In this document: one piece after another, positions 20,925-31,228 of the stretch
Numbering within the stretch: the stretch's first letter is position 1
Layout of the letters: each line of letters starts with the position of its first letter
DNA from: Ixodes scapularis
Taxonomy: Eukaryota; Arthropoda; Arachnida; Ixodida; Ixodidae
Assembly: GCF_016920785.2 (NCBI RefSeq)
Contig: NW_024609846.1
Span: forward strand, 110,536,831 to 110,600,830
Length of the DNA: 64,000 bases
Direction of reading: 5' to 3'
The notes under the pieces: model-generated
What the model was told of the DNA's origin: nothing
What the model saw: only the letters and a program-made list of their open reading frames with translations
Database searches by the model: none
Translations under genes and position numbers: made by a program

Positions 20925-22039
20925 TATAATTGCCGAGTACGGAATAATAAACCGCTCTGTGCAGCATTTCTGTGTAGTTGCTACACGGCGCAAACCAAGG
21001 GTTGTCAGTGTTTCCTTGTGAATATTATATTTTGTTTGATCGTTTTCGTTTTAAGAGGCTTCGTGCCTTATAATATAATTGGGGGCTCAGAGCACGACAA
21101 GCCGTTCTGTGTTGCCTTTATTCAATACAGCCACCACAGCATAAATTAGGACATCAACTTATTATTCGAGATACGTTCTTGAGCTTGGCAATGGGAAGCT
21201 GCCCAAGTAGCGCAAAATGAGAATCGGAAAGGGTGCCAACGGGGGCCCCTCGTCGGTTTTGCAACTCCGGCCCTAGTGGCGCCACCTTGGCAGCCCACCT
21301 GGGCTGCCTTGGGGGACCCACAGGGGTCCTATTTGGGCAGCTCAGATGGGTTCCCCTCGTGGGACTCTCAGTGTGACTTCTTGGGCAGCCCACAAGGGCC
21401 TTCATCGTGGGGTCAAAGGGGACATAGATGGGAAGTGAACGTGTGCCCTCCCTCCCCCCCACCCCCCCCCCCCCCATTGTGGGGGGGGGGGGGGGGGTTT
21501 GCGATGGCAGGCCTGCGATGGCAGGCAACACGTGGTCCCCCCGTAAATCTAGTATTGTTCACGGTACTTTGCTCATTTTCCTATGGTGTGGGGTATTACA
21601 GCTAGTACATCCCAAATTCAACATGCCTCCCTTTTATCATGTGCATTCTGAAAGTATTTTGGTTTTGATTGATCAAGGAAACGTCTTGGGCAAGACCATA
21701 AAACCTGGGCATTTTAAGTGTACAAAATGGAACAAAACATCTGCACGTTCCCATAGAAAATCCTGTTTGACAGGCATAAAGATGCATAGCCAGTTTGAGC
21801 CAGCTACAGACATACGACACTCCGATGAGCGTGTTTGGAAATCACCCTTAAATTAACTGCTCTTCGTAAAAAAATACACCCCCTGTAGTTTGAAGGCATA
21901 AACATTTTTTTTTCTCATTACTAAGGTTCAAGTCCCGGATGATTTAATATTAACTAAAGCCATCAGCATATCAACTTAATAGCTGAATCAGGGCTCCCGC
22001 TTCTTTGCAGTCGTCGCCGCATTACCAGCGTCTGCTTGT
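20925..22039. other. Unassigned, with C/G homopolymer hairpin
   Basis: Between 21270 and 21420 variants of GGGCAGCCCA recur. At 21458-21497 a run of C (interrupted by one A) is followed by ATTGT and then 17 G, making a C-run/G-run inverted repeat that could fold as a hairpin or as G-quadruplex on either strand, and is also a likely spot for sequence error. No gene is recognised. Confidence 0.5.
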
Positions 22040-22043
22040 TTAA

Positions 22044-22827
22044 CCCTTTGCCTACCGCAAAACTTTTGAAAAAAACGATTTAAAATACCGAACCTTTTAT
22101 GTGCCCTATAAATTTAATATGCAGTACAAAGGCGAAATGCAAATGCCAAAATATTTATTATATGAAAAATCTTTGAGGACACTGCAAAGGAAAAGGTACT
22201 AAAATTTCGCTCCACTGCATTGCCGCAAACAGTTCACATCGCCTTGCACATGAACGTTCAGGCCGGGCGTAGCGGTACTCCAGACAGTTCACATCCCATT
22301 GCACTCAAAGTGAACGCAAAACCTGGAGGGGCTGGCGGGGGATTTTTTTCATTGATTCTAGTCCATGCCGACCCGCCGACACTGTCCTCCTCAAAATCGG
22401 AGTCGTCTGAGCTCAAATCCAATAACTTGCATTTCTCTCGCTGTTCGATGAAAGATTCATTTCCTCGGCTTCTGAATCTGAAAAGACGTCATAGTATCTT
22501 CGTTTTTGCCCCTATTTCGAGGCAAGATCGTCGCTACGAACGCAGCGACCAGAAGTTGACGTCGCCCTGTTGCCTGTGTTGGAACAATTTTCTGCCAAAT
22601 TCAGACATTTACCAGGTTCTCATTTCTCGTGAAGCGCCATCTATCCACGACAAAGCACACGTCGACTAACCCAGTTCGTCCATGCAACGGCGGTCCATGG
22701 TAGCGTATTGGAGCTCGAATCAAGGTGGACGAGCCCGGCTCGTCTTCGGTGGGGGGGTGGGGGGGGGGGGGGGGGGGGCGGTACAAACCGTGTGGGCGAA
22801 CTCAGGTTGTCCATGGTAGGAAAAGGG
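22044..22827 (-). mobile_element. piggyBac derivative with TTAA borders
   Basis: TTAA is present at both flanks (22040-22043 and 22828-22831). The left end CCCTTTGCCTACC and the reverse complement of the right end CCCTTTTCCTACC match at 12 of 13 positions, and CCCTTTG-type ends on TTAA are diagnostic for piggyBac. The 784-bp element has no full transposase. Minus-strand frames around 22490-22380 read DVFSDSEAEE-like acidic residues, which could be the acidic N-terminal segment of a piggyBac transposase; that part is weak. A G-rich run at 22748-22779 lies just inside the right end. Confidence 0.85.
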
Positions 22828-23314
22828 TTAATAAGTTTTTTTTCATTCGCCACTTTGTCAATCACCCTATAGTTTACCCCCGCACGCACATCGCAGCGCA
22901 CAGGTCATTCACAACAAGTAGCCCGCCCAAGCACCCGCACTAATACCTTTTCTGCTTAATTTTTTCCCCAAGCAGCTCTGAACTGTAACTGCCTTTCGCA
23001 GGACACTTTTGTAATCACTTGCGCATCAACATTCATGGATAATGTAACAGCACATGTTTAGCTTTAAAATTGTTTGGCATCCATGCGTACCCCATTTATG
23101 TACCAACCCCTTACGTAATACCCCTCCGGCGGTCTTTAAAGTAATAAAATGAAAGGGAGTTAAACGGACAAAGCCCCGCATGAATTGCGAACCGTTGTAC
23201 TTTTTTTCTTACATTGTAATATAACTTCGATCATTCTGGACATCTAGACACAACTTTGCAGAAATGCAATCCTCAGTGTATGTTGATGTTTTATTTTCCC
23301 TTTTCACATTACAG

Positions 23315-23445
23315 ATTGAATGGCTCAAACTATTAAATCATGAGTTTGCACTGGCCAATATGACACTCAATGAGAGCGAACGCGTGATTGTATTCGAGAC
23401 TGATTATGTTCAAGATATTGAGAATATTCTGGAAAAAGCAAATGT
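23315..23445 (+). CDS. M13 metallopeptidase exon (neprilysin-like N-terminal domain)
   Basis: The exon is bounded by TTTTCACATTACAG|ATTG and AATGT|GTAAGT, both good splice sites. It encodes IEWLKLLNHEFALANMTLNE then SERVIVFETDYVQDIENILE and KAN. Members of peptidase family M13 have here the sequence W-x-x-LLN...N-x-T-x-(N/D)-E-x-V-x-V-x-x-x-x-Y, just before the NYL(x)W segment that begins the next exon in this gene. The protein would be a single-pass or secreted zinc endopeptidase that cuts small peptides. This part is in the non-catalytic lobe, so activity cannot be judged. N-glycosylation site NMT fits an extracellular protein. The exon ends at codon phase 2. Upstream exons were not found in the window. 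Confidence 0.8.
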
Positions 23446-23849
23446 GTAAGTCAGTGCATACGATTATATTATTATCATATTTAGATATCACAAAACTAGG
23501 TGCAAACAAGATTTGTTCAACTTCTCCCTAGGTTTATAAACATTTTAAGGTGTGCAACATTCAAAACTATTAAAAACCTTTACACTTAAGACCTTATAGT
23601 GCATGGAATGCAATACCGATCGTTTAAATTTCTTTAGAAGACGTTAGGCCGCCATTTATGAAAGTGAAGACAAAAACAAGACGTTCTTTCACCACAAACC
23701 TTTAGCGATACTCTGCGTTTCCAGACGCCAGACGCCTACGTTCACGGCGCTCTTCACCAAATTATTTAAACCGTGGTATGCGTACACTCGATAGTTGTCC
23801 CTTGACGGGCTCACCGCTTCTTCTTCGCTGCCTGCGAGCGTCCTACGTG
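23446..23849 (+). other. Intronic sequence with no recognisable element
   Basis: Unique-looking AT-rich sequence follows the donor. It becomes more GC-rich from 23690 up to the repeat array. Confidence 0.5.
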
Positions 23850-24945
23850 ACAGAATTTTCTATCCGAATTCGTCTACGTGACAGCTACATGTAATCGCTG
23901 TCACGTAATGTGAATGTCCCGCTAAATTTGGCACGGAAGCAGATTTGGTGTATAGGTCACATTACATCAGGACACGTGATAACAATTTCCCTGCTAAACT
24001 TAGTGGGGAAACTGAATTGCTGTGTAAGTCACGTCACAGTATTTTTTCGCTAAATTTAAAATGAACTAAATTGAATTGCCATATAGGTCACGTGATATCA
24101 GATCACGTGACGTTAATCTCCTCGCTAAATTTAGCGGGCGGAACTGAACTAGAGCGTAGGTCACGCTACGTCAATTATACCTCTGAATATAGCAGAAAAA
24201 GGGAATTCGTGTTTAGGTCACGTGATGTCAATTGATGTCCCGTGAGCAGATGTAACGCGATACATACACCAATTAAGTTTCCCCGTCAAAGTCGGCAGGC
24301 GAATTGGTGTCACGGGACCAAGTGACCTATATACCAATTCAGTTTTCCCCCTAAATTTGGGGGAAAATTGACTTCACGTAGCCTTACGTCACATGGCATA
24401 TACACCAATTCCCTTTCTCTGGTAAATTTAGAGGGAAACTTGATGGCACGTGACGCGACTTCACGAGACCTATACACCAATTTAGTATTACCACTACATG
24501 TAGCGAAAAAATGACGTCACGTGACCGTCACGTGAAGTCCCGAAACGTCACGTGAACTGGGACTCTAATCTACACAGCGGGACTAAACGTGACTGGGTAC
24601 CAGGGAGATCGCCGCCTTGCGCGATTGGTGAGCGCCGTGCCACTGGTGTCATGTGACGTATACCCCAAAATTAGCTTCCCTCTATAATTTGGCGGAATAA
24701 TTCATGTTACGCGATCTAAATACCTTCCGTTTTTCCACTAAACTTAGGGTAAAATTGACGTCGCGTTACCTGACGAAACGTGCTCAATTCGTCCATAAAA
24801 ATTCCCCACAAAATCTAGCAGGAAAATTAACGTCACGTGAGCTATAACTCAATTTAGTTTTCTCACTAAATTGAGCGCGGAGATTCACGCCACCTGACCT
24901 GTGCACCCCGTTTCCGCTCTCAGTGTAGCGGGAAAATTGATAAAA
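23850..24945. repeat. CACGTG-rich degenerate array in two opposed arms
   Basis: Units of about 60-80 bp combine a CTAAATTTAG-type segment, AATTGGTGTATAGGTCAC and one or more CACGTGA sites. From 23900 to about 24240 the units run in one orientation (…GTGTATAGGTCACGTGA). From about 24265 to 24945 they run the other way (GTGACCTATACACCAATT…), making a large imperfect palindrome. At least nine CACGTG sites occur (for example 23973, 24089, 24104, 24219, 24447, 24519, 24530, 24549 and 24833). CACGTG is the core E-box bound by bHLH factors, but the array is probably a mobile or satellite-like repeat. Confidence 0.7.
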
Positions 24946-25543
24946 ATAAAGGTTCTTTACTCCCCGAAGTTTAGTGGCTGCCAAATAATTTCAAACGCTC
25001 GCACCATAAATACTGCATTTCATGCATTATAGCATTTTGAAGATAAAGGTCACTACCAAGTTTTTCCAGAAAAGCGGTTGTGCAGGTGCTTCTCACGAAG
25101 CGACAAAAGCTTGAACTACAGGTAGATTCTGATTCCGAAAGCGCATTTGCGCTTCCTCGCAAGTCTTTTCCGCGACTCAGAGACGTCTTGGAGGAGCAGA
25201 AGAGGAAGCGCAACTCCAGGTCCGGACGGGAAGCGCAGTTTAAGCTTTCGCAGCTTTATGTCGTCCTTGTTTTAAAACAGGTCAATTATGCTATGAAAAA
25301 AAGCTTTGAGACGAACCGCTCGGAGAACCTGCTATTTGAGTTTATAAACATATGGTGCCAACAAAGAGTCAGCTGACCCTATTAGTGGAACACAGATCGT
25401 CAGCGAAAGCAATGGCATAAGAAAAGAGACGCCGATCATATTCATGTGCATGAAACTAAATGCACAAAAACATAACATCACCGAGGAAAAAACACATCGT
25501 ATATACAAAATGAAAGACATTTACAACTCCCTCCAATGCCGAA
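24946..25543. other. Intronic, unassigned, with one open frame
   Basis: A 98-codon frame at 25080-25376 on + is rich in lysine, arginine and glutamate and has no domain I recognise. It lacks M13 similarity and convincing splice borders. Confidence 0.3.
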
Positions 25544-25921
25544 TTAGAGCGCAGCTCTTGAGGAGGAGCAGGGGAGGATACGGAGGGGACGGTGTGCCCC
25601 TTCTCCTCATCCGTACTTTCTCCTCCTCCCTCCTCATCTTCTCCTCCCATGCTCCTCGCTCCTTCCTCCTCCCCCTCTCCTCCTCTTCCCCTCACTTCTC
25701 CTTCCCTCCTTTCTCCTCTTCTTCCTCCCTAATTTTCCCCCTCCCATTCCCTCCTCCCCTCCTCCTTCCTCCTCCCCCTCCTTCTTCCTCCTCCCCCTCC
25801 CTTCACCCTCCTCCTCCCTCCAGAGCGGTGCATTATGGGATGTTTCTCATATTGCACCGCGCGGTTACACCGGCGCCGACGCCGCTCAAGCCGGAAACGG
25901 GCGCCTAAGAGCTGCGCTCTA
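25544..25921. mobile_element. MITE copy B with TTAGAGCGCAGCTCTT ends
   Basis: The ends TTAGAGCGCAGCTCTTGAGG and CCTAAGAGCTGCGCTCTAA are the same as in copy A at 8692-10284. The interior has a long pyrimidine-rich block (25560-25830, mostly C and T on +) and a GCATTATGGGA segment, then ends GGGCGCCTAAGAGCTGCGC. The ~40 bp to the left of both copies (TGAAAGACATTTAC...) also match, so either the element is larger than its inverted ends or both copies landed in the same kind of repeat. Confidence 0.75.
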
Positions 25922-26127
25922 AAAACCAAAGCCCCTAACGAAGGCAAAGTAAGGTAAGTACAAATCCTGAAAAAATGTTAATTGCGAACGAGTTAACAAA
26001 TATGCACCGTATATTACTACCGGATGCTCCTAGGAGGATAGAATTCTGAACGGTCATACTTCAAAACAAAATAGGTGTTAATTTAAGATTAACACCCCAC
26101 ACTACGCAGTACAAATGAAGGGTATAT
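25922..26127. other. Short unassigned spacer
   Basis: Nothing recognised between MITE copy B and the outer Gypsy LTR. Confidence 0.5.
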
Positions 26128-26533
26128 TGTCACAAATGACAATGGATGAGGCTTCGAATCACTCAAGGAAACTAAAGGTTTAATGGGGCGAACTTGCGCC
26201 TGAAACAAACAAAAAAACAAAAAAGAATAAGGCGCCGGTGGTCGCGAAACAGCTGGATTGAGCGCAGTGGCGTAACTGACTCCGGCTGGCCACACAGAGG
26301 CCCCTATGTACAGGCGTGGGCTACTTGAACAGTCGTCGTAGAAGGCACGGTTCGCAGAGCATTGGGTCCTTGAATGTGCAACAGGGTTCTCGAATTTACT
26401 AGAACGCGACATTTTACAGAAATAATAAGGTGCGTCCGCTCTCAGGCATCGAACTTTAGCTCATTTTTGTCGGAGTCAAGCACGATTCCCGTACGGCCAC
26501 GGGCGCGCTTACTCGGAGACGCGAGCGGCATTA
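26128..26533 (-). repeat. 3' LTR of the outer Gypsy family-1 element
   Basis: On the minus strand it starts TAATGCCGCTCGCGTC after an AAAAGGAGTTT purine-rich stretch and ends CATTTGTGACA. It shares AGTAAATTCGAGAACCCTGT and the CGTGCTTGACTCCGAC...GTTCGATGCC tRNA-like boxes with the other LTRs. Length (406 bp) agrees with the 401-bp LTR at 11863. Confidence 0.8.
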
Positions 26534-26624
26534 AAACTCCTTTTAAAAACAGCACCGTCTCGATGCAAAGTGCAAGGAAGATATACAGAGCAAAATGAAC
26601 AAAATAATGGGAAAATACGGAGAC

Positions 26625-27680
26625 TGTAATGAACCGACCACTTCGGCCAAATCTCTCCTCCATGGGATCTGTTTGCAGTCAGCTCGGCGAGCCAGACGAC
26701 TGTGACGTATGGCCTGTAGCGGGCTTAAATCGGTGCATGAGGTACACCAGCCTGTCCAATATTGTCGACGGATGCCGCACCCAGCCGAGTTCCGAGCGAG
26801 GATCCGGAGCGACGGCGAGAAGAGGACACCGGAAGCAGGGCAGACGGACTTTCAAGCCCAGGCCGACTTGCCGAGAGACGAATTCCGAAGAACATCCGGC
26901 GGCGCGACGACCAACGTTTATCGGCTGCAACCAAGAACAATAAAAGTGCGAGGCCGAAAGTATCGCGTTCGGAGTGGCGGCGATGAGTGCGATGCCAAAG
27001 ATCTCACGTTCGGCGCGGTTGCGATCGGCAATGCGGCGCCCTCGTGCGTTTGCGCGTGACAGCGCAACGGTACGTGCCTCAGCGCCAACCATACCAAAAA
27101 AATTGGGTTGTGTGTGTGTGTTTATACAGCCTAGAACTTGGTCTGCCTCAACGACCGACGAGTCTCCCAGCTGTAGATAAGCAATTTAGCCAGTGCAGTA
27201 CAACCGCTAGCCTGGGGTCTTTAACGTGCATCACGCAGAAGTGGTTCACGACCGCACGCCGGTACGATGCTCATCCAGTTCGAAACGGGCAGGGGTGGGG
27301 ATGGAACCCAGGATCCCTGGGTTCTGCAGCGCGAGCTTTCGCTCCACGTGCTCCGAGCTGGTGTGAGCTAGTCCACTCAGCCACCGATCCCCCGCCAACC
27401 GTACCATTGTGTGTGCAGTGTGTGCGGATGCAGGAAAGAGTGGGTGCTCACGTCACTGCCATTGGTCAAAGAGCTGGGGGCGTGTGCACAGCGAACTCTT
27501 AGAAAAAGTGGCAGCGAACGGCCGTTAATCATCTTCTTGTTTTGGTTTTCTACTTGTACAAATGTAAATTAAACGTTTGTCGAAAAGTCACCCGGCTTCC
27601 GAGGCCCATCTTCCCGATGTCCGGGTCGGCACCTGACTCCTGCGGAGCCCGACAACAACGACTACCCTGGGTTCGCTACA
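26625..27680. mobile_element. Solo LTR (1.06 kb) with 4-bp target duplication
   Basis: The segment starts TGTAATGAACCG and ends GGGTTCGCTACA, giving inverted termini TGTARYGAACC, and is flanked by AGAC on both sides (26621-26624 and 27681-27684). Removing it restores the 3' untranslated region of the outer Gypsy exactly as in the + strand family member (…TTTGCTAACC|TCCGTATTTTCC). It has no coding frame of known type. TG...CA ends with a 4-bp duplication and no internal region fit a solo LTR left by recombination. A SINE is inserted at 27096-27393. Confidence 0.75.
27096..27393 (-). mobile_element. tRNA-derived SINE copy A
   Basis: The insertion is flanked by GCCAACCATACC (27084-27095) and GCCAACCGTACC (27394-27405), a 12-bp target duplication with one mismatch. 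On the minus strand the head has a Pol III A box (TGGCTGAGTGGACTAG) and a B box (GGTTCCATCCC). The body contains GCACGTTAAAGACCCCAG and the 3' end has GGCTGTATAAA, a CA repeat and a T/A-rich tail. A close relative lies at 44600-44905. It may correspond to the tick SINE family described as Ruka; this is not verified. Confidence 0.8.
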
Positions 27681-27734
27681 AGACTGGTAAAACATAGTCC
27701 TATCAAGCGTAGCACGGGATCACAGCTTAGAGAT

Positions 27735-28232
27735 TTATTGAGCGTGCGGCGTGAGGAGCACGACCTGGACGACTTTAAGTCGTGGTTGGTGACGTGATAA
27801 TGTTCTGCGGTCTGGCATTATTCCGTAATTCATATCTGCCAGTCGACGAACTACTTTGTAGGGTCCCAAGTATCGTTTCAGGATTTTCTCGCTTAAGCCT
27901 CGGAGACGAATGCGTGTCCAGAACCACACCCTGTCTCCGGGTTGGAAGTGAACGCCCTGACGACAAAGGTTGTACCAGTGAGCGTCGACGCGCTGTTGGG
28001 CTTTCAACCGGAGCCTGAAAAGCTGTAGGACTTCCTCGGCCCGTTGAGTAATTATATCGGAGTGGCCGCTGTCGTCGTCATCAGGTTCGTGGGGCAGCGT
28101 TGCATCCAGCATCGTAGTTACTTTGCGACCATTGAGTAGCTGGAATGACCTGACTCCTGAAATTTCTTGCACCACCGTGTTGAAGACAAACGTGACGTGG
28201 GGTAAAACCTCGTCCCACGTCTTGTGCTGTAT
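27735..28232 (-). pseudogene. Outer Gypsy integrase C-terminal part
   Basis: The frame reads FQLLNGRKVTTMLDATLPHE, then a VHFQPGDRVWFWTRIRLRGL segment and YLGPYKVVRRLADMNYGI. HxxPGDRVW...GPY is the chromodomain-like/GPY-F end of Gypsy integrases. It corresponds to 16690-17060 of the + strand copy. The rest of the integrase is displaced to 31393-31461 and 33033-33606 by two insertions. Confidence 0.8.
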
Positions 28233-28484
28233 GTCGACATCAGTGTTGCGGAATGGGCACCCTCATTCAATTCCAATTCCATTCCGGGGAATTAAGGTTT
28301 TCAATAATTCAATTCCTTTCAACTCCTAAGAAGGGGGCCACTGGGCCCATTTCCACTCCTGGAATGGCTGGGTCGTTCCATTCCATTTCTCTGATTCCAA
28401 AACGTAAAAATTGGCTCTTGACAGCTACATTGTGTTGCCGGCATAAGCACCATAAAGTTGACATTATCAAACGCATAGATTATA

Positions 28485-29842
28485 GAAACAATCAATCAAT
28501 CAATCAATCAGTTTATTAAGTCACAAACAATTACATTTGGGACTAGGGGGCTGGAAAAAAGCTGCGTACTCGCAGCTTGACAAAGTCCAGCGCCCCCCAA
28601 AACCAAGCAGCAGTGATGGGGGCACAGCTAGGTTACAGAAATTCTAAATATACAACTCTTATACAATAACCACAGAAGAAGAAACACAAGAAAAACAGTA
28701 CGATATTACAATATTCTTTGAATTGTCTGATAGTTTATGGAGCGTATGTCAATATCTCGGGATGCCAGCTTATTTAACATAACCGCCAATCTGTAGTTAA
28801 ATCTCTGCAATCCAAAATTGGTCCTGGAAGGGGGAACACGCCAATAAGGAGGGTCACGTAATGAATATGTTACTTCGTTTCTCACCAGGTTTCCAAGATT
28901 TAAAATAACTTTGATGTTTTGTTTTACTGATCGTTGATACATGTAAATTAGTCTCCAGGGATACAAGTAGGAAATGTCGACAACCTGATGTTTCAAAAAC
29001 AGGGGAAGGGTATGATAATCACGAGGAACATTTTCGATAGCTCTAAGCGCCTTTTTCTGCAACAGTCGCAGCTTATTGACATTTCGCATAGTGGTCGTAC
29101 CCCATACTACATGAGTGTAGCAAATTACAGATTGAAAGAGGGAGTCATAAATTAACTTTTTAATATGAACTGGGAGCGTATGTCTGTACCTATTCAATAT
29201 GCCAACAACCTTACAAAGTTTTTTATGGATATGTGTTACCTGGTTATTCCAGCACATGTGTTCTGAAAAAATAACACCAAGACTCTTGACATTTTCAACA
29301 CCGTCAATTTGGCATGATCCGAAAAGTAGATCATTTGTCAATCTGACACGCGATCCTGGACATTGAAACAATACAGCCTTTGTTTTCGCGGTATTAATTA
29401 CAAGAGAGTTAGAATCTATCCACGTCTTTAGCTTTTCTAAAAAAACGTTCGCCTTAGATGCAAGCACATCTTCTCGAGTGTCGGTGAAAAATATGCTTGT
29501 ATCATCAGCGTACATTACGAATTTAACAGCGGCTTCAATTTTTATGATGTCATTAACGTACACGATAAACAAAAGGGGTCCTAAAATACTTCCCTGGGGC
29601 ACTCCTGAATAAATTTGCTGCGTGGATGATGTGTATGAGTTGATCTGAACGTACTGATTCCGGTACCGTAGATATGATTCAATGAGTGATAAACTAACAA
29701 CTCGAATTCCGTAGCATTCTAATTTGTCTAAAAGAATTTTGTAATTTATCCGGTCAAATGCTTTACTGAAGTCTATAAATATTCCTAGGGTTAAGAGTTT
29801 ACTTTCAAAATTTTCTAATATTATCTCCTTCTGGACAAGCAA
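28485..29842 (-). mobile_element. 5'-truncated CR1-like LINE inside the hAT
   Basis: The insertion holds a reverse transcriptase frame that ends at 28706, a 3' untranslated region, and at 28490-28510 a tail of ATTGATTG repeats (CAATCAATC on +), as is usual for CR1/L2-type elements. It is truncated at its 5' end within the reverse transcriptase near 29842. Upstream sequence in the same frame belongs to the host hAT, giving a fused open frame up to 30046. Confidence 0.8.
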
Positions 29843-30046
29843 AGCAGCCAAAGCAGATGCAAAATGCCTAAAAAATGCACTGATTTTACTAAGCGGAGCG
29901 GCAGTGGTACGACGTGTTTGTTTATATTGTACTGTAAACATCGAGAAAGCTTCTTGATATGTCGATGCTTGTTTAAAACGTCGGTCTTTCGACCACGTGG
30001 CTCGCAACAAACAGCAAAACGTAAATCCACTAATTTTCTTTGGCAA
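28706..30046 (-). CDS. Open frame fusing hAT sequence to LINE reverse transcriptase
   Basis: The 446-residue frame is uninterrupted. Residues 1 to about 68 come from hAT interior sequence with no recognised domain. From about residue 69 it is a CR1-type reverse transcriptase: IFIDFSKAFDRI carries the first catalytic aspartate, GVPQGSILGPLLFIVYVNDI is the conserved box, and YADDTSIF holds the catalytic DD pair. A LINE C-terminal region follows (KTKAVLFQC, SLGVIFSEHMCWNNQVTH, YRHTLPVHIKKLIYDSL). The RT palm is complete but fingers and endonuclease are missing, so it cannot transpose by itself. Whether the fusion is expressed is unknown. Confidence 0.75.
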   Translation of the reverse strand: MPKKISGFTFCCLLRATWSKDRRFKQASTYQEAFSMFTVQYKQTRRTTAAPLSKISAFFRHFASALAALLVQKEIILENFESKLLTLGIFIDFSKAFDRINYKILLDKLECYGIRVVSLSLIESYLRYRNQYVQINSYTSSTQQIYSGVPQGSILGPLLFIVYVNDIIKIEAAVKFVMYADDTSIFFTDTREDVLASKANVFLEKLKTWIDSNSLVINTAKTKAVLFQCPGSRVRLTNDLLFGSCQIDGVENVKSLGVIFSEHMCWNNQVTHIHKKLCKVVGILNRYRHTLPVHIKKLIYDSLFQSVICYTHVVWGTTTMRNVNKLRLLQKKALRAIENVPRDYHTLPLFLKHQVVDISYLYPWRLIYMYQRSVKQNIKVILNLGNLVRNEVTYSLRDPPYWRVPPSRTNFGLQRFNYRLAVMLNKLASRDIDIRSINYQTIQRIL

Positions 30047-31228
30047 ACTTTTTTCTGCATTTCTCTTCTAGGACATACGTGGCCAGCTATTTTGTTCGAT
30101 AAGACCTTAAAAATATCCAGTTTGTGCGTGGCGCAGAAATAAGCTATATTAAGTACTGTATTATTCAACTACCTGCACAGCAATACGGTTAGTACGCTGC
30201 TGGAAGCGACTTCATGCACAATCGCAGGAACACATCCTCTGACAAAGTGCAACCTCTACGGCGCAGCACGACAGACCATGTCACGAAACAGTCTTTCTGC
30301 AGGTCTGATCAGTTCGGTCACGCGACATGAGCGGTTACGACAATCTACTTCACCTTACGATGGACCGCAACAGACAGCACGAGAGCCATCGAAACCAATT
30401 CAATGCCTTCTGAGTTTCGCGTGACCCTGGGGCGCAGCAACGCGCCTTGCGTGTAGTCCCGCTCACGGTGCTGGATTGCCTGGGGAGACTCATAGCGTCC
30501 GCAGCTGTCCATCACAAGGTGAAAAAAAGTAGGCAGAGTCTAAAGTCGAAGGAAATGAGCGAGTATCCGCTAGCTTCCTTGTAACCCTAACCCACTTGAA
30601 TGTAAAACATATAACCCAGAAAACAAGCATCGGAAGAAAGTTCAAGTAAAACGCGGACTTACACGTAAAAATGCAGAATAATAAAACGAGTGTCGGAGCA
30701 AAGCGCAAGAGGAGAAGAGAGAAGTGAATCTTGCTTTGTTTTATTGTCGAAGCAAACCCACAGTTCGCACTTCAAAGGAGTGCGCGCGAATGAACGTGGA
30801 AGGCAGCAGGTTTGGCCACCTGCTAAACAACGCTGCTCGAACAATACGAAAACAATACCTGATCATCTTTCGGCGGCGCGCGAGTGAACGAGTTATCAGA
30901 GCTCTGCGAGCTATGAGTCGTCCCCCGCTCTCAGATCTCAGTCTTTGCGCGCGTGTATTCTCCACGCCTTCGCTTCTTTTGCTTGGTTTCTTGTTTCGCT
31001 CGCTCTCGTGTAACGCCAGTAAAGCCCGTCACCTGTGCGAAAGACGCCACCGTCACCACCCCTCCCTCCCTCCCCCCTCTATTCTTTGCATTGACGCTTC
31101 TTTTTTTGTATTGCATTTTTTGCGTTACCTGTTTCCCGCCCGCTCATTTTATTTCTGAGCAACTGGCTCGCCGACTGGCTCAAAATCGCTGACCGTAAAC
31201 ACTAAAGAAAAAAAATAGAAGAATCGGG
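29843..31228. other. Interior of the hAT, no gene recognised
   Basis: Several frames of 60-145 codons exist on both strands with no domain I recognise. A 92-codon + frame at 29864-30142 starts MPKKCTDFTK but fails the spacing of a THAP finger. Confidence 0.4.

Noticed and set aside
21154..21610. CRISPR-like or tandem array of GGGCAGCCCA words
   Set aside because: Spacing is irregular, copies are degenerate, and the organism is eukaryotic.
25080..25376. Additional M13 exon within the large intron
   Set aside because: The peptide does not fit between the two M13 exons, which already join in frame, and it shows no family motif.
29864..30142. Possible THAP-type protein starting MPKKCTDFTK
   Set aside because: The C-x2-4-C...C-x2-H spacing and the AVPTIF-type motif of THAP are absent.
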